From Naumannella cuiyingiana (GTDB lineage Bacteria > Actinomycetota > Actinomycetes > Propionibacteriales > Propionibacteriaceae): a stretch of DNA of 64,000 nucleotides. Position numbers and translations under genes: made by a program. The notes under the pieces were generated by a model, which made no database searches, was not told the origin of the DNA, and was given only the letters and a program-made list of their open reading frames with translations. Shown one piece after another: positions 53,915 to 62,296 of the stretch. Location of the stretch: NCBI RefSeq assembly GCF_013408305.1, contig NZ_JACBZS010000001.1, forward strand, positions 3,224,001-3,288,000, given 5' to 3'. How positions within the stretch are numbered: position 1 is the first letter of the stretch; each line of letters begins with the position of its first letter.

Positions 53915-54961
53915 ATGGCCGTCGCAGATCGCGAGAAGGCGCTGGAGACGGCGCTCGCCCAGATCGAGAAGACCCACGGCAAGGGCTCGGTGATGCGGTT
54001 GGGGGAGGAGACCCGTGCGCCGGTCGAGACCATCCCCACCGGATCGATCGCGCTGGATGTCGCCCTCGGCATCGGTGGCCTGCCGCGCGGGCGGGTGGTG
54101 GAGATCTACGGCCCGGAGTCCTCGGGCAAGACGACGGTGGCGCTGCACGCCATCGCCAATGCGCAGGCCGCGGGCGGCATCTGCGGATTCATCGATGCCG
54201 AGCACGCGCTGGATCCGGAGTACGCCAAGAAGCTCGGCGTCGACACCGATGCGCTGCTGGTCTCCCAGCCCGACAACGGCGAGCAGGCCCTGGAGATCGC
54301 CGACATGCTCGTCCGCTCGGGCGCGCTGGACCTGATCGTGATCGACTCGGTCGCCGCGCTGACCCCGCGCGCCGAGATCGAGGGCGAGATGGGCGACAGC
54401 CACGTCGGCCTGCAGGCGCGGCTGATGAGCCAGGCACTGCGCAAGATGACCGGCGCGCTGAGCGGCGCCGGCACGACCGCGATCTTCATCAACCAGTTGC
54501 GGGAGAAGATCGGGGTGATGTTCGGCTCGCCCGAGACGACGACCGGTGGCCGCGCCCTGAAGTTCTACTCCTCGGTGCGGCTGGACGTGCGGCGGATCGA
54601 GACGCTGAAGGACGGCACCGACATGGTCGGCAACCGCACCCGCGTCAAGGTCGTGAAGAACAAGGTGGCCCCGCCGTTCAAGCAGGCCGAGTTCGACATC
54701 CTCTACGGCCAGGGCATCAGCCGCGAGGGCAGCCTGATCGACATGGGCGTCGACAACGGCATCATCCGCAAGGCCGGCGCCTGGTTCACCTACGAGGGCG
54801 ATCAGCTCGGCCAGGGCAAGGAGAATGCCCGCACCTACCTGAAGACCAATCCCGACGTCGCCAACGAGATCGAGAAGCGGATCAAGGAGAAGCTCGGCAT
54901 CGGCCCGCAGGTCGACGTGCCCGCCGGGGTCGACCCGGTGACCGGGGAGGTCGCGTTCTGA
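53915..54961 (+). CDS. recA: Recombinase RecA
   Basis: RecA, 348 residues (from ATG 53915 with gaaagg ~10 nt upstream), the strand-exchange and SOS co-protease. Walker A GPESSGKT is residues 66-73; [10 protein letters not shown] is Walker [19 protein letters not shown] and the C-terminal [18 protein letters not shown] are typical. No intein. A longer form is possible: a GTG/ATG at 53819/53822 is in frame and would add 31-32 Lys/Arg/Glu-rich residues with a THKQREE repeat. It is followed at once by recX. Confidence 0.97.
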   Translation: MAVADREKALETALAQIEKTHGKGSVMRLGEETRAPVETIPTGSIALDVALGIGGLPRGRVVEIYGPESSGKTTVALHAIANAQAAGGICGFIDAEHALDPEYAKKLGVDTDALLVSQPDNGEQALEIADMLVRSGALDLIVIDSVAALTPRAEIEGEMGDSHVGLQARLMSQALRKMTGALSGAGTTAIFINQLREKIGVMFGSPETTTGGRALKFYSSVRLDVRRIETLKDGTDMVGNRTRVKVVKNKVAPPFKQAEFDILYGQGISREGSLIDMGVDNGIIRKAGAWFTYEGDQLGQGKENARTYLKTNPDVANEIEKRIKEKLGIGPQVDVPAGVDPVTGEVAF

Positions 54962-55521
54962 GCCGTCGCGACACCGGCCCCGGCCCGGGCGACGACCGCG
55001 CCGCGGATCCCGACGCCGATCCCGAGGAGCTGGCGCGCACGATCGTGTTGCGCCAGCTCACCGGGCAGGCCCGCACCCGCGTCGAGCTGGAGCGAATCCT
55101 TGCCCGCAAGGGGATCCCGGAGGACGCCGCGCGGGCGGTGCTGGACCGAATCGGCGAGGTCGGGTTGGTCGATGACCAGGCCTTCGCGCAGGCGTGGGTG
55201 GAGTCGCGCCAGCAGCGCCGGCACCTGTCCCGCAGCGCGCTGAAGCGTGAGCTGGCCGGCAAGGGCGTCGAGCCGGAGGTGATCACCGACGCCGTCGCCG
55301 GGGTGGACAGCGACGACGAGTTGGGCGCGGCGCGCGCCCTCGCGGAGAAGAAGACCAGGTCGATGGGCGGCCTCGACCCCGAGGTTCGCCGGCGTCGCCT
55401 GGCCGGCGCGCTCGCCCGCCGTGGCTTCGGGCCCGGCATCGTCTACCGCGTCCTCGACGAGATGGCGGGCGGCCTCGACGAGTCCGCCGTCGAGGACGCC
55501 ATGCGTACCGGCGACGGCTGA
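54958..55521 (+). CDS. recX: Regulatory protein RecX
   Basis: RecX binds RecA and limits its filament. The three-helix repeats are visible: [63 protein letters not shown], and the last [22 protein letters not shown]. Homologs begin with an acidic [13 protein letters not shown] helix, yet no ATG/GTG/TTG precedes it in frame. The best start is CTG 54958 overlapping the recA TGA (CTGA), giving 187 residues; GTG 55045 would truncate the first helix. Probably coupled to recA. Confidence 0.88.
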   Translation: MSRRDTGPGPGDDRAADPDADPEELARTIVLRQLTGQARTRVELERILARKGIPEDAARAVLDRIGEVGLVDDQAFAQAWVESRQQRRHLSRSALKRELAGKGVEPEVITDAVAGVDSDDELGAARALAEKKTRSMGGLDPEVRRRRLAGALARRGFGPGIVYRVLDEMAGGLDESAVEDAMRTGDG

Positions 55522-55569
55522 GCCCCGCGCGGCCCGGCTTCGGCGCCGCGGTCCGCGGCTGTCACGCAC

Positions 55570-55581
55570 TAGGGTCGGGGC
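55570..55581 (+). promoter_or_regulatory. Putative leaderless promoter of the Nudix gene
   Basis: TAGGGT at 55570-55575 ends 6 nt before the GTG at 55582. Confidence 0.45.
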
Positions 55582-56058
55582 GTGCCGACACCGGACTTCA
55601 TCCTCGAACTGCGCGACAAGATCGGCACGGCGCCGCTGTGGCTGACCGGCGTGACCGCGGTGGTGATCAAGGACGAGCCGGGCGCCGGGCGTCAGGTGCT
55701 GTGTGTGCGCCGCGCGGACACGGGGGAGTGGACGCCGGTGACCGGGATCGTGGATCCGGGCGAGCACCCCGCCGATGCCGCGGTTCGCGAGGTCGCCGAG
55801 GAAGCGGCGGTGACCGCATCGCCGACCAGGCTGGCAAAGGTCGGTGTGACGAGCACGATCACCTACGCCAACGGCGACCGGACCCGCTACATCGACCTGA
55901 CCTGGCGGCTGACCTGGTCCGCGGGCGTACCCCACCCGGCCGACGGGGAGAACACCGAGGCGGCCTGGTTCGCCCCGGACGACCTGCCCGCGATGTCTGC
56001 CGAGATGGCCGCCCGCGTCGCGGCGGCGCTGCCCGAGCGCGGTGAGGCGGTGTTCTGA
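55582..56058 (+). CDS. Nudix hydrolase
   Basis: A 158-residue Nudix-fold pyrophosphatase. The Nudix box Gx5Ex7REUxEExxU is complete (GIVDPGEHPADAAVREVAEE, residues ~54-75), giving a Mg-dependent cleavage of nucleoside diphosphate-X substrates. A beta-rich N-terminus (LTGVTAVVIKDEPG, VLCVRRADTGEWTPVTG) precedes it. It lies just after recA-recX; sanitising a damaged nucleotide would fit, but the real substrate could be NADH, an ADP-sugar or another compound. Confidence 0.9.
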   Translation: MPTPDFILELRDKIGTAPLWLTGVTAVVIKDEPGAGRQVLCVRRADTGEWTPVTGIVDPGEHPADAAVREVAEEAAVTASPTRLAKVGVTSTITYANGDRTRYIDLTWRLTWSAGVPHPADGENTEAAWFAPDDLPAMSAEMAARVAAALPERGEAVF

Positions 56059-56148
56059 CCCGGGTCGGGACCGACCGTCGGGGCCCGGCCTCGGCAGCGC
56101 CGGTGGGCCGCGGGCGGGCTGCCGCCCTCCTGTGTGACGATGTTCGCC

Positions 56149-57351
56149 GTGGCGTACCACATCGAACGCATCCGTTCCGAGATCCCGGCGCTGGCCGGTG
56201 GCCCGGCCTTCTTCGACTCTCCGGGGGGTACGCAGCTTCCGGCGCCGGTGATCGAGGCGATGGTGGCGGCGATGTCCGCGCCCTTGTCGAACCGGACGAC
56301 TCTCACCGAGGGTGGACGCAATGCGGAGCGGATCACGATCGAGGCCCGGGCCGCGATGGCGGACCTGCTCGGTGCCGCGCCGGAACGAGTCGTCTTCGGG
56401 CGCTCGGCGACCATGCTGACCTTCGACCTGGCCCGAACCCTCGCCTTCGGCTGGGCGCCCGGCGACGAGGTGGTGGTCACCCGGCTCGATCACGACGGGA
56501 ACATCCGGCCCTGGGTGATCGCGGCCGAGCGGGCCGGGGCCACGGTCCGGTTCTGCGACTTCGATCCCGAATCGGGGGAGCTGACCCCGCAGCATCTGCG
56601 CAAGGTGGTGACCGAGGACACCGTCCTGGTCGCGCTGCCCGGCGCCTCGAACCTGATCGGCACGGTGCCGGACCTGCCCGCCCTGGTCCGGATCGGTCAC
56701 GAGGTGGCCGCGCACGTACACATCGACGCGGTGCACCTGGCGGCGCACCGCCGGGTCGATCTCGCAGCTCTCGGGGCGGACACGCTGACGACCTCGCCCT
56801 ACAAGCTGTGCGGGCCGCACCTCGGGGTCCTGACCGCGGCCCCGGACGCCATCGACGAGCTGCGGCCGGACAAGCTGCTGCCGTCGCCGGACATCGTTCC
56901 CGAGCGGTTCGAGCTGGGTACGCTGCCGTACGAGCTGCTGGCGGGGCTGCCGGCGGTGGCCGACTGGCTGGCCGGTCTGGACGACGCGGCCACGGGAACC
57001 CGGTCGGAGCGGCTGGATGTCTCGCTCGCCGCTGCCGAGCAGCACGAGGACGCGCTCGCCATGCAACTGCTCGAGGCGCTGCCCGACCTGCCGGGCGTCA
57101 CGAATCTGTCGCGTGCGGCCGATCGCACCCCGACCACGCTGCTGATCTTCGACGAGATCTCCGCCGCCGAGGTGGCACAGCAACTCGCCGGCGAACGGAT
57201 CCAGGCGCCCGCGGGCCACTTCTACGCCTGGGAGGCGAGCCACCGGCTCGGACTGCGCGACGCCGGCGGCCTGCGGATCGGCTTCGCGCCCTACAACGAC
57301 GCGGCCGAGGTCGAGCGGCTCGTCCGGGCCCTCGCCACCGCGACGAGCTGA
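56149..57351 (+). CDS. Class V aminotransferase (cysteine-desulfurase-like)
   Basis: A 400-residue PLP enzyme. The pattern FDSPGGTQLP at the N-terminus, RSATMLTFDLARTL, and the PLP-Lys in TTSPYKLCGPHLGVL mark the SufS/CsdA-like aminotransferase V family. The usual active-site Cys loop near the C-terminus is not evident, so desulfurase activity is doubtful; lyase or isopenicillin-epimerase-like reactions are possible. GTG at 56149 gives the AYHIERIRSEIPAL start typical of homologs; starts at 56134 and 56140 are alternatives. Confidence 0.78.
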   Translation: MAYHIERIRSEIPALAGGPAFFDSPGGTQLPAPVIEAMVAAMSAPLSNRTTLTEGGRNAERITIEARAAMADLLGAAPERVVFGRSATMLTFDLARTLAFGWAPGDEVVVTRLDHDGNIRPWVIAAERAGATVRFCDFDPESGELTPQHLRKVVTEDTVLVALPGASNLIGTVPDLPALVRIGHEVAAHVHIDAVHLAAHRRVDLAALGADTLTTSPYKLCGPHLGVLTAAPDAIDELRPDKLLPSPDIVPERFELGTLPYELLAGLPAVADWLAGLDDAATGTRSERLDVSLAAAEQHEDALAMQLLEALPDLPGVTNLSRAADRTPTTLLIFDEISAAEVAQQLAGERIQAPAGHFYAWEASHRLGLRDAGGLRIGFAPYNDAAEVERLVRALATATS

Positions 57352-57396
57352 CGCTGCTCGCGGCGCGGCGCCGCGGCTCGGTCGCCCCCGTGCAGG

Positions 57397-58242
57397 TCAG
57401 ACCTCCTGGGCGACCGCTTCCTGTTTCGGCGCGCGCCCTCGGCGCGACAGCCGCCGCTGCACGGCCGTCGCCAGGCTGGTCAGGCCGAAGTTGAGCACGA
57501 TCACGATGGCGGCTCCGACCAGGAAGGAGACGATCAGGTTGCTGCGGCCGCTGGCGAGCGTCTGCAGGCTACGCAGCAGCTCGGGGTAGGTGATGATGTA
57601 GCCGAGCGCGGTGTCTTTGAGGATGACCACAAGCTGGTTCAGCAGCGACGGCAGCATCGCGGTGATCGCCTGCGGCAACAAGATCGCCCGCAGCGTCTGC
57701 CCCTCGGTCAGGCCGACCGTCAGGCCGGCCTCGCGCTGGCCTCGCGGCAGCGACCCCACCCCCGACCGGACCAGCTCCGCGATCACGGTCGAGTTGTAGA
57801 GCACCAGGCCGCAGACGACGCCCAGCAGCGGCAGCATCGGACCGGACACCAGGCCGCTGAACAGAAAGGTGGTGTAGAAGAAGACCATCAGCACCAGCAC
57901 CGGCACGCTGCGGAAGAACTCCACAAAGACCCCGCAGACGACCCGGATCGCGGGCACCGTGGACACCCGCCCCATGCCGAGCGCGATCCCGAGCAGCAAC
58001 GCCAACACCACGGAGATCAACGCTGCCTGCAGCGTGTTGATCAGACCCGGAATCACGTAGTACAGCCAGGTGCTCGGCTCGGTGAAGGGCTGCCACATCT
58101 CCGGGCCGAGCTGGGCGCGCATCAACCAGATCACCCAGCCGACCGCGCCGGCGGCGAGCGCCACGGCCACCACGCCGAGGACAACATTGAGGCGCCGGCC
58201 CCGTGGACCGGGAACATCGAACAGCACGGGTACATCGCTCAT
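57397..58242 (-). CDS. gluD: Glutamate ABC transporter permease (GluD-like)
   Basis: A 281-residue inner-membrane permease with an N-terminal hydrophobic anchor and ~5 HisM-type helices. The amino-acid-permease EAA region is seen at GLTVGLTEGQTLRAILLPQAITAMLPSLLNQ. It ends in a basic tail. It overlaps the other permease by 4 bp, as usual for heterodimeric amino acid permeases. In order with GluA, GluB, GluC it matches gluABCD of Corynebacterium, located by recX and miaB as here. Confidence 0.9.
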   Translation of the reverse strand: MSDVPVLFDVPGPRGRRLNVVLGVVAVALAAGAVGWVIWLMRAQLGPEMWQPFTEPSTWLYYVIPGLINTLQAALISVVLALLLGIALGMGRVSTVPAIRVVCGVFVEFFRSVPVLVLMVFFYTTFLFSGLVSGPMLPLLGVVCGLVLYNSTVIAELVRSGVGSLPRGQREAGLTVGLTEGQTLRAILLPQAITAMLPSLLNQLVVILKDTALGYIITYPELLRSLQTLASGRSNLIVSFLVGAAIVIVLNFGLTSLATAVQRRLSRRGRAPKQEAVAQEV

Positions 58243-58922
58243 CGCTGCACCGCCAGCCTGCGGGACAACCAGGTGAACAACGCGCCGACGGGCAGCGTCA
58301 GGATGACGAAGCCGATCGCGACGATCAGGAAGATCCACAACCCCAGGTCAGGCCGGAACTCGATCATCTGCTGCATCACGACCGACGGGCCGACGACGCC
58401 GATCGCGGCCGCCACCGTGGTGTTCTTGATCAGCGCCACCAAGGTGTTGCCGAGCGGCGCCAGGGCGCCGCGCAGCGCCTGCGGCAAGATCACCAGGCCC
58501 AGTGCCGCAAAGAAGCCCAGCCCGATGGTCCGGGCGGCCTCCGCCTGACCGGGCGGCACGGTGTTGATGCCGGAGCGCAACGCCTCGCACACATAGGCCG
58601 CGTGGTACAGCGACAGGCCGATGGTCGCCCAGAAGAACGTCTGGGCGGTGAAGTCGGCCCCCGGGCCGAGCGGCTGCAACCCCAGGGTGACCGCGAAGCC
58701 GATGTAGAGCAGCGTGATCAGGTAGGTCAGCGGGGTGTTGCGAAAGATGAAGACGTACGCTCCGCCGATCGCCCGCATCACCGACGACGGGGCCACCCGC
58801 ATCACGGCGATCACCAGCCCGATGATGCCGGCACCGACGATGGTCGCGGCGGACAGTTTGATGGTGAGCCAGAACGCTCCCAGCACATCGAACTGAGCGA
58901 TCGCCTCGGCCAGTCCCTCCAC
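58239..58922 (-). CDS. gluC: Glutamate ABC transporter permease (GluC-like)
   Basis: A 227-residue permease with ~5 membrane helices. The EAA loop is GQAEAARTIGLGFFAALGLVILPQALRGALAPLGN, which contacts GluA. The GTG at 58922 is preferred because ggaggt lies 4 nt before it; an upstream GTG at 58979 would add a non-conserved stretch. Forms a heterodimer with GluD in the membrane. Confidence 0.9.
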   Translation of the reverse strand: MEGLAEAIAQFDVLGAFWLTIKLSAATIVGAGIIGLVIAVMRVAPSSVMRAIGGAYVFIFRNTPLTYLITLLYIGFAVTLGLQPLGPGADFTAQTFFWATIGLSLYHAAYVCEALRSGINTVPPGQAEAARTIGLGFFAALGLVILPQALRGALAPLGNTLVALIKNTTVAAAIGVVGPSVVMQQMIEFRPDLGLWIFLIVAIGFVILTLPVGALFTWLSRRLAVQR

Positions 58923-59002
58923 GTCACCTCCCGTGACTGGTGCCGCGCCGGATGCCCGCGAACGAGTTGCCGCGGGCACCGGCGTGGCGCTGTGTCATCT
59001 GA

Positions 59003-59845
59003 TCAGGAACAGGCGTCCATCTGCTTCGGCGGGTTGTACTCGGCGTTCGGCTTGAAGCCCGAGGTGCCGACCGTCTTGTCCAGCGCGGTCTGCCACCCAC
59101 CGGAGTCGACCATCTTGGTGATCGCGGAATTGATCTTGTTGCAGAGCTCGACATCGCCCTTCTTGATGCCGACGCCGTAGCGCTCCTCGCTGAACGGCTT
59201 GCCGACCACCTTGATCTTGCCCTCGTACTGCGGCTGGGCGGCGAAGCCGGCGAGAATCACGTCGTCGGTGGTGACGGCATCCACGCCGCCGTTCACCAAC
59301 TGCGTGACGCAGGTCGCGTAGTCGGGGAACTCCTGCAGGTCCACCTGGTCGGCGTACTCGTCCTTGATCTTCTGCGCCGGCGTCGAGCCGGTGACCGAGC
59401 ACAGCTTCTTGCCGTTCAGCGAATCCGGACCCGTGATGTCGGTATTGTCCGAGCGCACCAGCAGATCCTGGCCGGCCACGAAGTACGGCCCGCCGAAGGA
59501 GACCTTCTCCTTACGGGTATCGGTGATCGAGTAGGTGGCGAAGATCATCTGCACCTGCCCGCCCTGCAGCATCGTCTCGCGCTGGGCCGAGGGCGACTCG
59601 ACGAAGTTCACATTGCTGTAGCCGAGCTCCTTGGCGACATAGCGCGCGACCTCGACATCGAACCCGGAGAAGTCGTTGCCCTCCTTCAACCCGAGGCCGG
59701 GCTGGTTGAACTTGATGCCGATCGTGACGGACTCGCCGCCACTCGCCCCGCCCGGGGCGGCGCCCGGCTGGCTGACACAGCCGGCGGCGGCGAGGGCGAC
59801 CGCGGCGGTCGCGGCGGCCGCGGCCAACAACTTTTTCGTCTTCAT
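59003..59845 (-). CDS. gluB: Glutamate-binding lipoprotein (GluB-like)
   Basis: A 280-residue solute-binding protein. Signal peptide MKTKKLLAAAAATAAVALAAAGC has a lipobox (AAGC), so it is membrane-tethered. The SBP_bac_3 fold follows: TIGIKFNQPGLGLK, FSGFDVEVARYVAKELG, ATYSITDTRKEKVSFGGPY, and GVGIKKGDVELCNKINSAI near the C-terminus. ATG with ggagg upstream. Captures glutamate (or related dicarboxylic amino acid) for GluCD. Confidence 0.92.
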   Translation of the reverse strand: MKTKKLLAAAAATAAVALAAAGCVSQPGAAPGGASGGESVTIGIKFNQPGLGLKEGNDFSGFDVEVARYVAKELGYSNVNFVESPSAQRETMLQGGQVQMIFATYSITDTRKEKVSFGGPYFVAGQDLLVRSDNTDITGPDSLNGKKLCSVTGSTPAQKIKDEYADQVDLQEFPDYATCVTQLVNGGVDAVTTDDVILAGFAAQPQYEGKIKVVGKPFSEERYGVGIKKGDVELCNKINSAITKMVDSGGWQTALDKTVGTSGFKPNAEYNPPKQMDACS

Positions 59846-59891
59846 TGGTTTCCTCCGGTTGCTCGACACGGGTCGGTAGGGGGTTCGGCGG

Positions 59892-60656
59892 TCAGTGGGT
59901 GAGGATCTTGCCGAGGAAGTCCTTGGCGCGGGTGGACTGCGGATTGGTGAAGAACTCCTCGGGGGTGTTCTCCTCGACGATCTGGCCGTCGGCCATGAAC
60001 ACGACACGATTGGCGGCCTTGCGCGCGAAGCCCATCTCGTGGGTCACCACGACCATGGTCATCCCGGCCTTCGCCAGATCGATCATCACGTCGAGCACCT
60101 CGTTGACCATCTCGGGGTCCAGCGCCGAGGTCGGCTCGTCGAACAGGATCACCTTCGGCTCCATCGCCAGCGCCCGCGCGATCGCGACGCGCTGTTGCTG
60201 GCCGCCGGACAACTGGGCCGGCAGCTTCTGCGCCTGGTTGGCGACGCCGACGCGATCCAGCAGCTCCATGGCGCGCTTGTTGGCCTCGCTCGTGCTCTTG
60301 CGGCGTACCTTGGTCGGTCCGAGCGTCACATTGTCGAGCACGCTCTTGTGGGCGAACAGGTTGAACTGCTGGAACACCATCCCGACGTCGGCGCGCAGCC
60401 GGGCGAGCGCCTTGCCCTCCGCGGGCAGCGCCTTGCCGTCCAGCGTGATCGTCCCGCTGTCGATCGTCTCCAGGCGGTTGATCGTGCGGCACAGCGTGGA
60501 CTTGCCCGAGCCCGATGGCCCGATCACGACGACCACCTCGCCGCGATTGACGGTGAGATCGATGTCCTGCAGCACGTGCAGCGAACCGAAATGCTTGTTC
60601 ACCTGATCGAGCACGACCAAGGGCTCGCCGGTCGGCGCGGTGGGCTCGGAGGTCAT
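59892..60656 (-). CDS. gluA: Glutamate ABC transporter ATP-binding protein (GluA-like)
   Basis: A 254-residue ABC ATPase. Walker [11 protein letters not shown]-loop [12 protein letters not shown], signature LSGGQQQR, Walker B VILFDEP, and the His switch VVTHEM are all present, with the polar-amino-acid type composition. First gene of the operon. A TAGGGT box 6 nt before the ATG (minus strand, 60663-60668) suggests a leaderless mRNA. Divergent from miaB with 92 bp between. Confidence 0.93.
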   Translation of the reverse strand: MTSEPTAPTGEPLVVLDQVNKHFGSLHVLQDIDLTVNRGEVVVVIGPSGSGKSTLCRTINRLETIDSGTITLDGKALPAEGKALARLRADVGMVFQQFNLFAHKSVLDNVTLGPTKVRRKSTSEANKRAMELLDRVGVANQAQKLPAQLSGGQQQRVAIARALAMEPKVILFDEPTSALDPEMVNEVLDVMIDLAKAGMTMVVVTHEMGFARKAANRVVFMADGQIVEENTPEEFFTNPQSTRAKDFLGKILTH

Positions 60657-60662
60657 GGGGTG

Positions 60663-60668
60663 ACCCTA
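60663..60668 (-). promoter_or_regulatory. Putative leaderless promoter of gluABCD
   Basis: TAGGGT on the minus strand at 60668-60663 ends 6 nt before the gluA ATG at 60656. Confidence 0.5.
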
Positions 60669-60748
60669 GGGCAGCGGGGCCGCCGATTGCGCCCGGTAAT
60701 GGTTGAGATTCGATTACGTTCGGCGCCGCTCGTAGGATCTGTGCTGCC

Positions 60749-62242
60749 ATGACGACCACCATCACGCCGCGCACCTACCAGGTCCGCACCTACGGCTGCC
60801 AGATGAATGTGCACGACTCCGAGCGGATCGGCGGACTGCTCGAGGACGCCGGGTACGCCCGCGCCGCCGACGGCGAGGACGCGGACGTGGTGGTCTTCAA
60901 CACCTGCGCGGTCCGGGAGAACGCCGACAACCGGCTGTATGGCAATCTCGGCCATCTGCTGCCGACCAAGCAGGCGCGACCGGGCATGCAGATCGCCGTC
61001 GGCGGCTGCCTCGCACAGAAGGACCGCGACACCATCACCGATCGCGCACCCTGGGTCGATGTCGTCTTCGGCACCCACAATGTGGGTGCGCTGCCGGTGC
61101 TGCTGGAGCGGGCGAGGGTGCAGCAGGAGTCCCAGGTCGAGATCGTCGAGGCGCTGCAGACGTTTCCCTCCGACCTGCCGACCCGGCGCGATTCGGCCTA
61201 CGCCGCGTGGGTGTCGATCAGCGTGGGCTGCAACAACACCTGCACCTTCTGCATCGTGCCGGCGCTGCGCGGCAAGGAGACCGACCGGCGGCCCGGCGAG
61301 ATCCTCGCCGAGATCGAGGCGCTGGTCGCCGAGGGGGTGCAGGAGATCACGCTGCTCGGCCAGAACGTCAACGCCTACGGCGTGGAGTTCGGTGACCGGC
61401 AGGCGTTCGCCAAGCTGCTGCGGGCCTGCGGCGAGATCGACGGCCTGGAGCGGGTCCGGTTCACCAGCCCGCATCCGAAGGACTTCACCTCCGACGTGAT
61501 CGCCGCGATGGCGCAGACCCCGAACGTGATGCCGCAGTTGCACATGCCGCTGCAGTCGGGGTCGTCGGCGGTGCTGAAGGCGATGCGGCGCTCCTACCGG
61601 CAGGAGCGCTACCTGGCGATCATCGACGAGGTGCGCGAGGCCATCCCGCATGCCGCGATCACCACCGACATCATCGTCGGCTTTCCCGGCGAGACCGAGG
61701 CCGACTTCGCCGAGACCCTGCGGGTGGCAGAGCGCGCGCGGTTCGCCGCGGCGTTCACCTTCCAGTACTCCAAGCGGCCCGGTACGCCCGCCGCGACGAT
61801 GCCGGACCAGGTCGAGAAGGCGGTCGTCCAGGAGCGCTACGAGCGGCTGGTGGCCCTGGTCGACGACATCGCGTGGTCGGAGAACAAGGCGTTGGTCGGC
61901 GAGACCGTCGAGGTGATGTTCGCCGACGGGGAGGGGCGCAAGGACGCCGCGACCGCGCGGATGTCGGGGCGCGCCCGCGACAATCGGCTGGTGCATGTGG
62001 CGGTGCCCGAGGATCCGGCGCTGCGGCCCCGCCCGGGCGACATCGCGCACGCGCGGATCAGCCGTGCTGCGCCCCATCACCTGACCGCCGACGCCGGGAT
62101 CAGCGGGCTGCGGCGGACCCGTGGCGGCGACGCCTGGGCCGCCCGCACCGCCGAGCCGACGCGCGCGGTCGGGCTGGGCATGCCGGGGATCGGCCGCCCA
62201 GCGCCCGAGCCGGCGTCCGGGCCGGCCTGCGGCGCGCTCTGA
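60749..62242 (+). CDS. miaB: tRNA-2-methylthio-N6-dimethylallyladenosine synthase
   Basis: MiaB, 497 residues, adds the methylthio group to i6A37 of tRNAs reading U-codons. N-terminal MTTase Cys are in [25 protein letters not shown] and [10 protein letters not shown]; the radical-SAM cluster CNNTCTFC is C161, C165, C168; a C-terminal TRAM domain follows. The last ~60 residues (from [15 protein letters not shown] on) are a low-complexity Pro/Ala-rich extension beyond the usual end. Position after recX and by gluABCD matches Corynebacterium. The miaA partner is outside the window. Confidence 0.95.
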   Translation: MTTTITPRTYQVRTYGCQMNVHDSERIGGLLEDAGYARAADGEDADVVVFNTCAVRENADNRLYGNLGHLLPTKQARPGMQIAVGGCLAQKDRDTITDRAPWVDVVFGTHNVGALPVLLERARVQQESQVEIVEALQTFPSDLPTRRDSAYAAWVSISVGCNNTCTFCIVPALRGKETDRRPGEILAEIEALVAEGVQEITLLGQNVNAYGVEFGDRQAFAKLLRACGEIDGLERVRFTSPHPKDFTSDVIAAMAQTPNVMPQLHMPLQSGSSAVLKAMRRSYRQERYLAIIDEVREAIPHAAITTDIIVGFPGETEADFAETLRVAERARFAAAFTFQYSKRPGTPAATMPDQVEKAVVQERYERLVALVDDIAWSENKALVGETVEVMFADGEGRKDAATARMSGRARDNRLVHVAVPEDPALRPRPGDIAHARISRAAPHHLTADAGISGLRRTRGGDAWAARTAEPTRAVGLGMPGIGRPAPEPASGPACGAL

Positions 62243-62296
62243 CAGCCGCGGGCCGCGGCTGCCCGATCGCCCCCTTGGTCGGTCAGGATGTCGCCC

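Noticed and set aside
53915-54961. Intein in recA
   Set aside because: The gene is a normal 348 residues with all motifs contiguous, unlike the M. tuberculosis recA intein.
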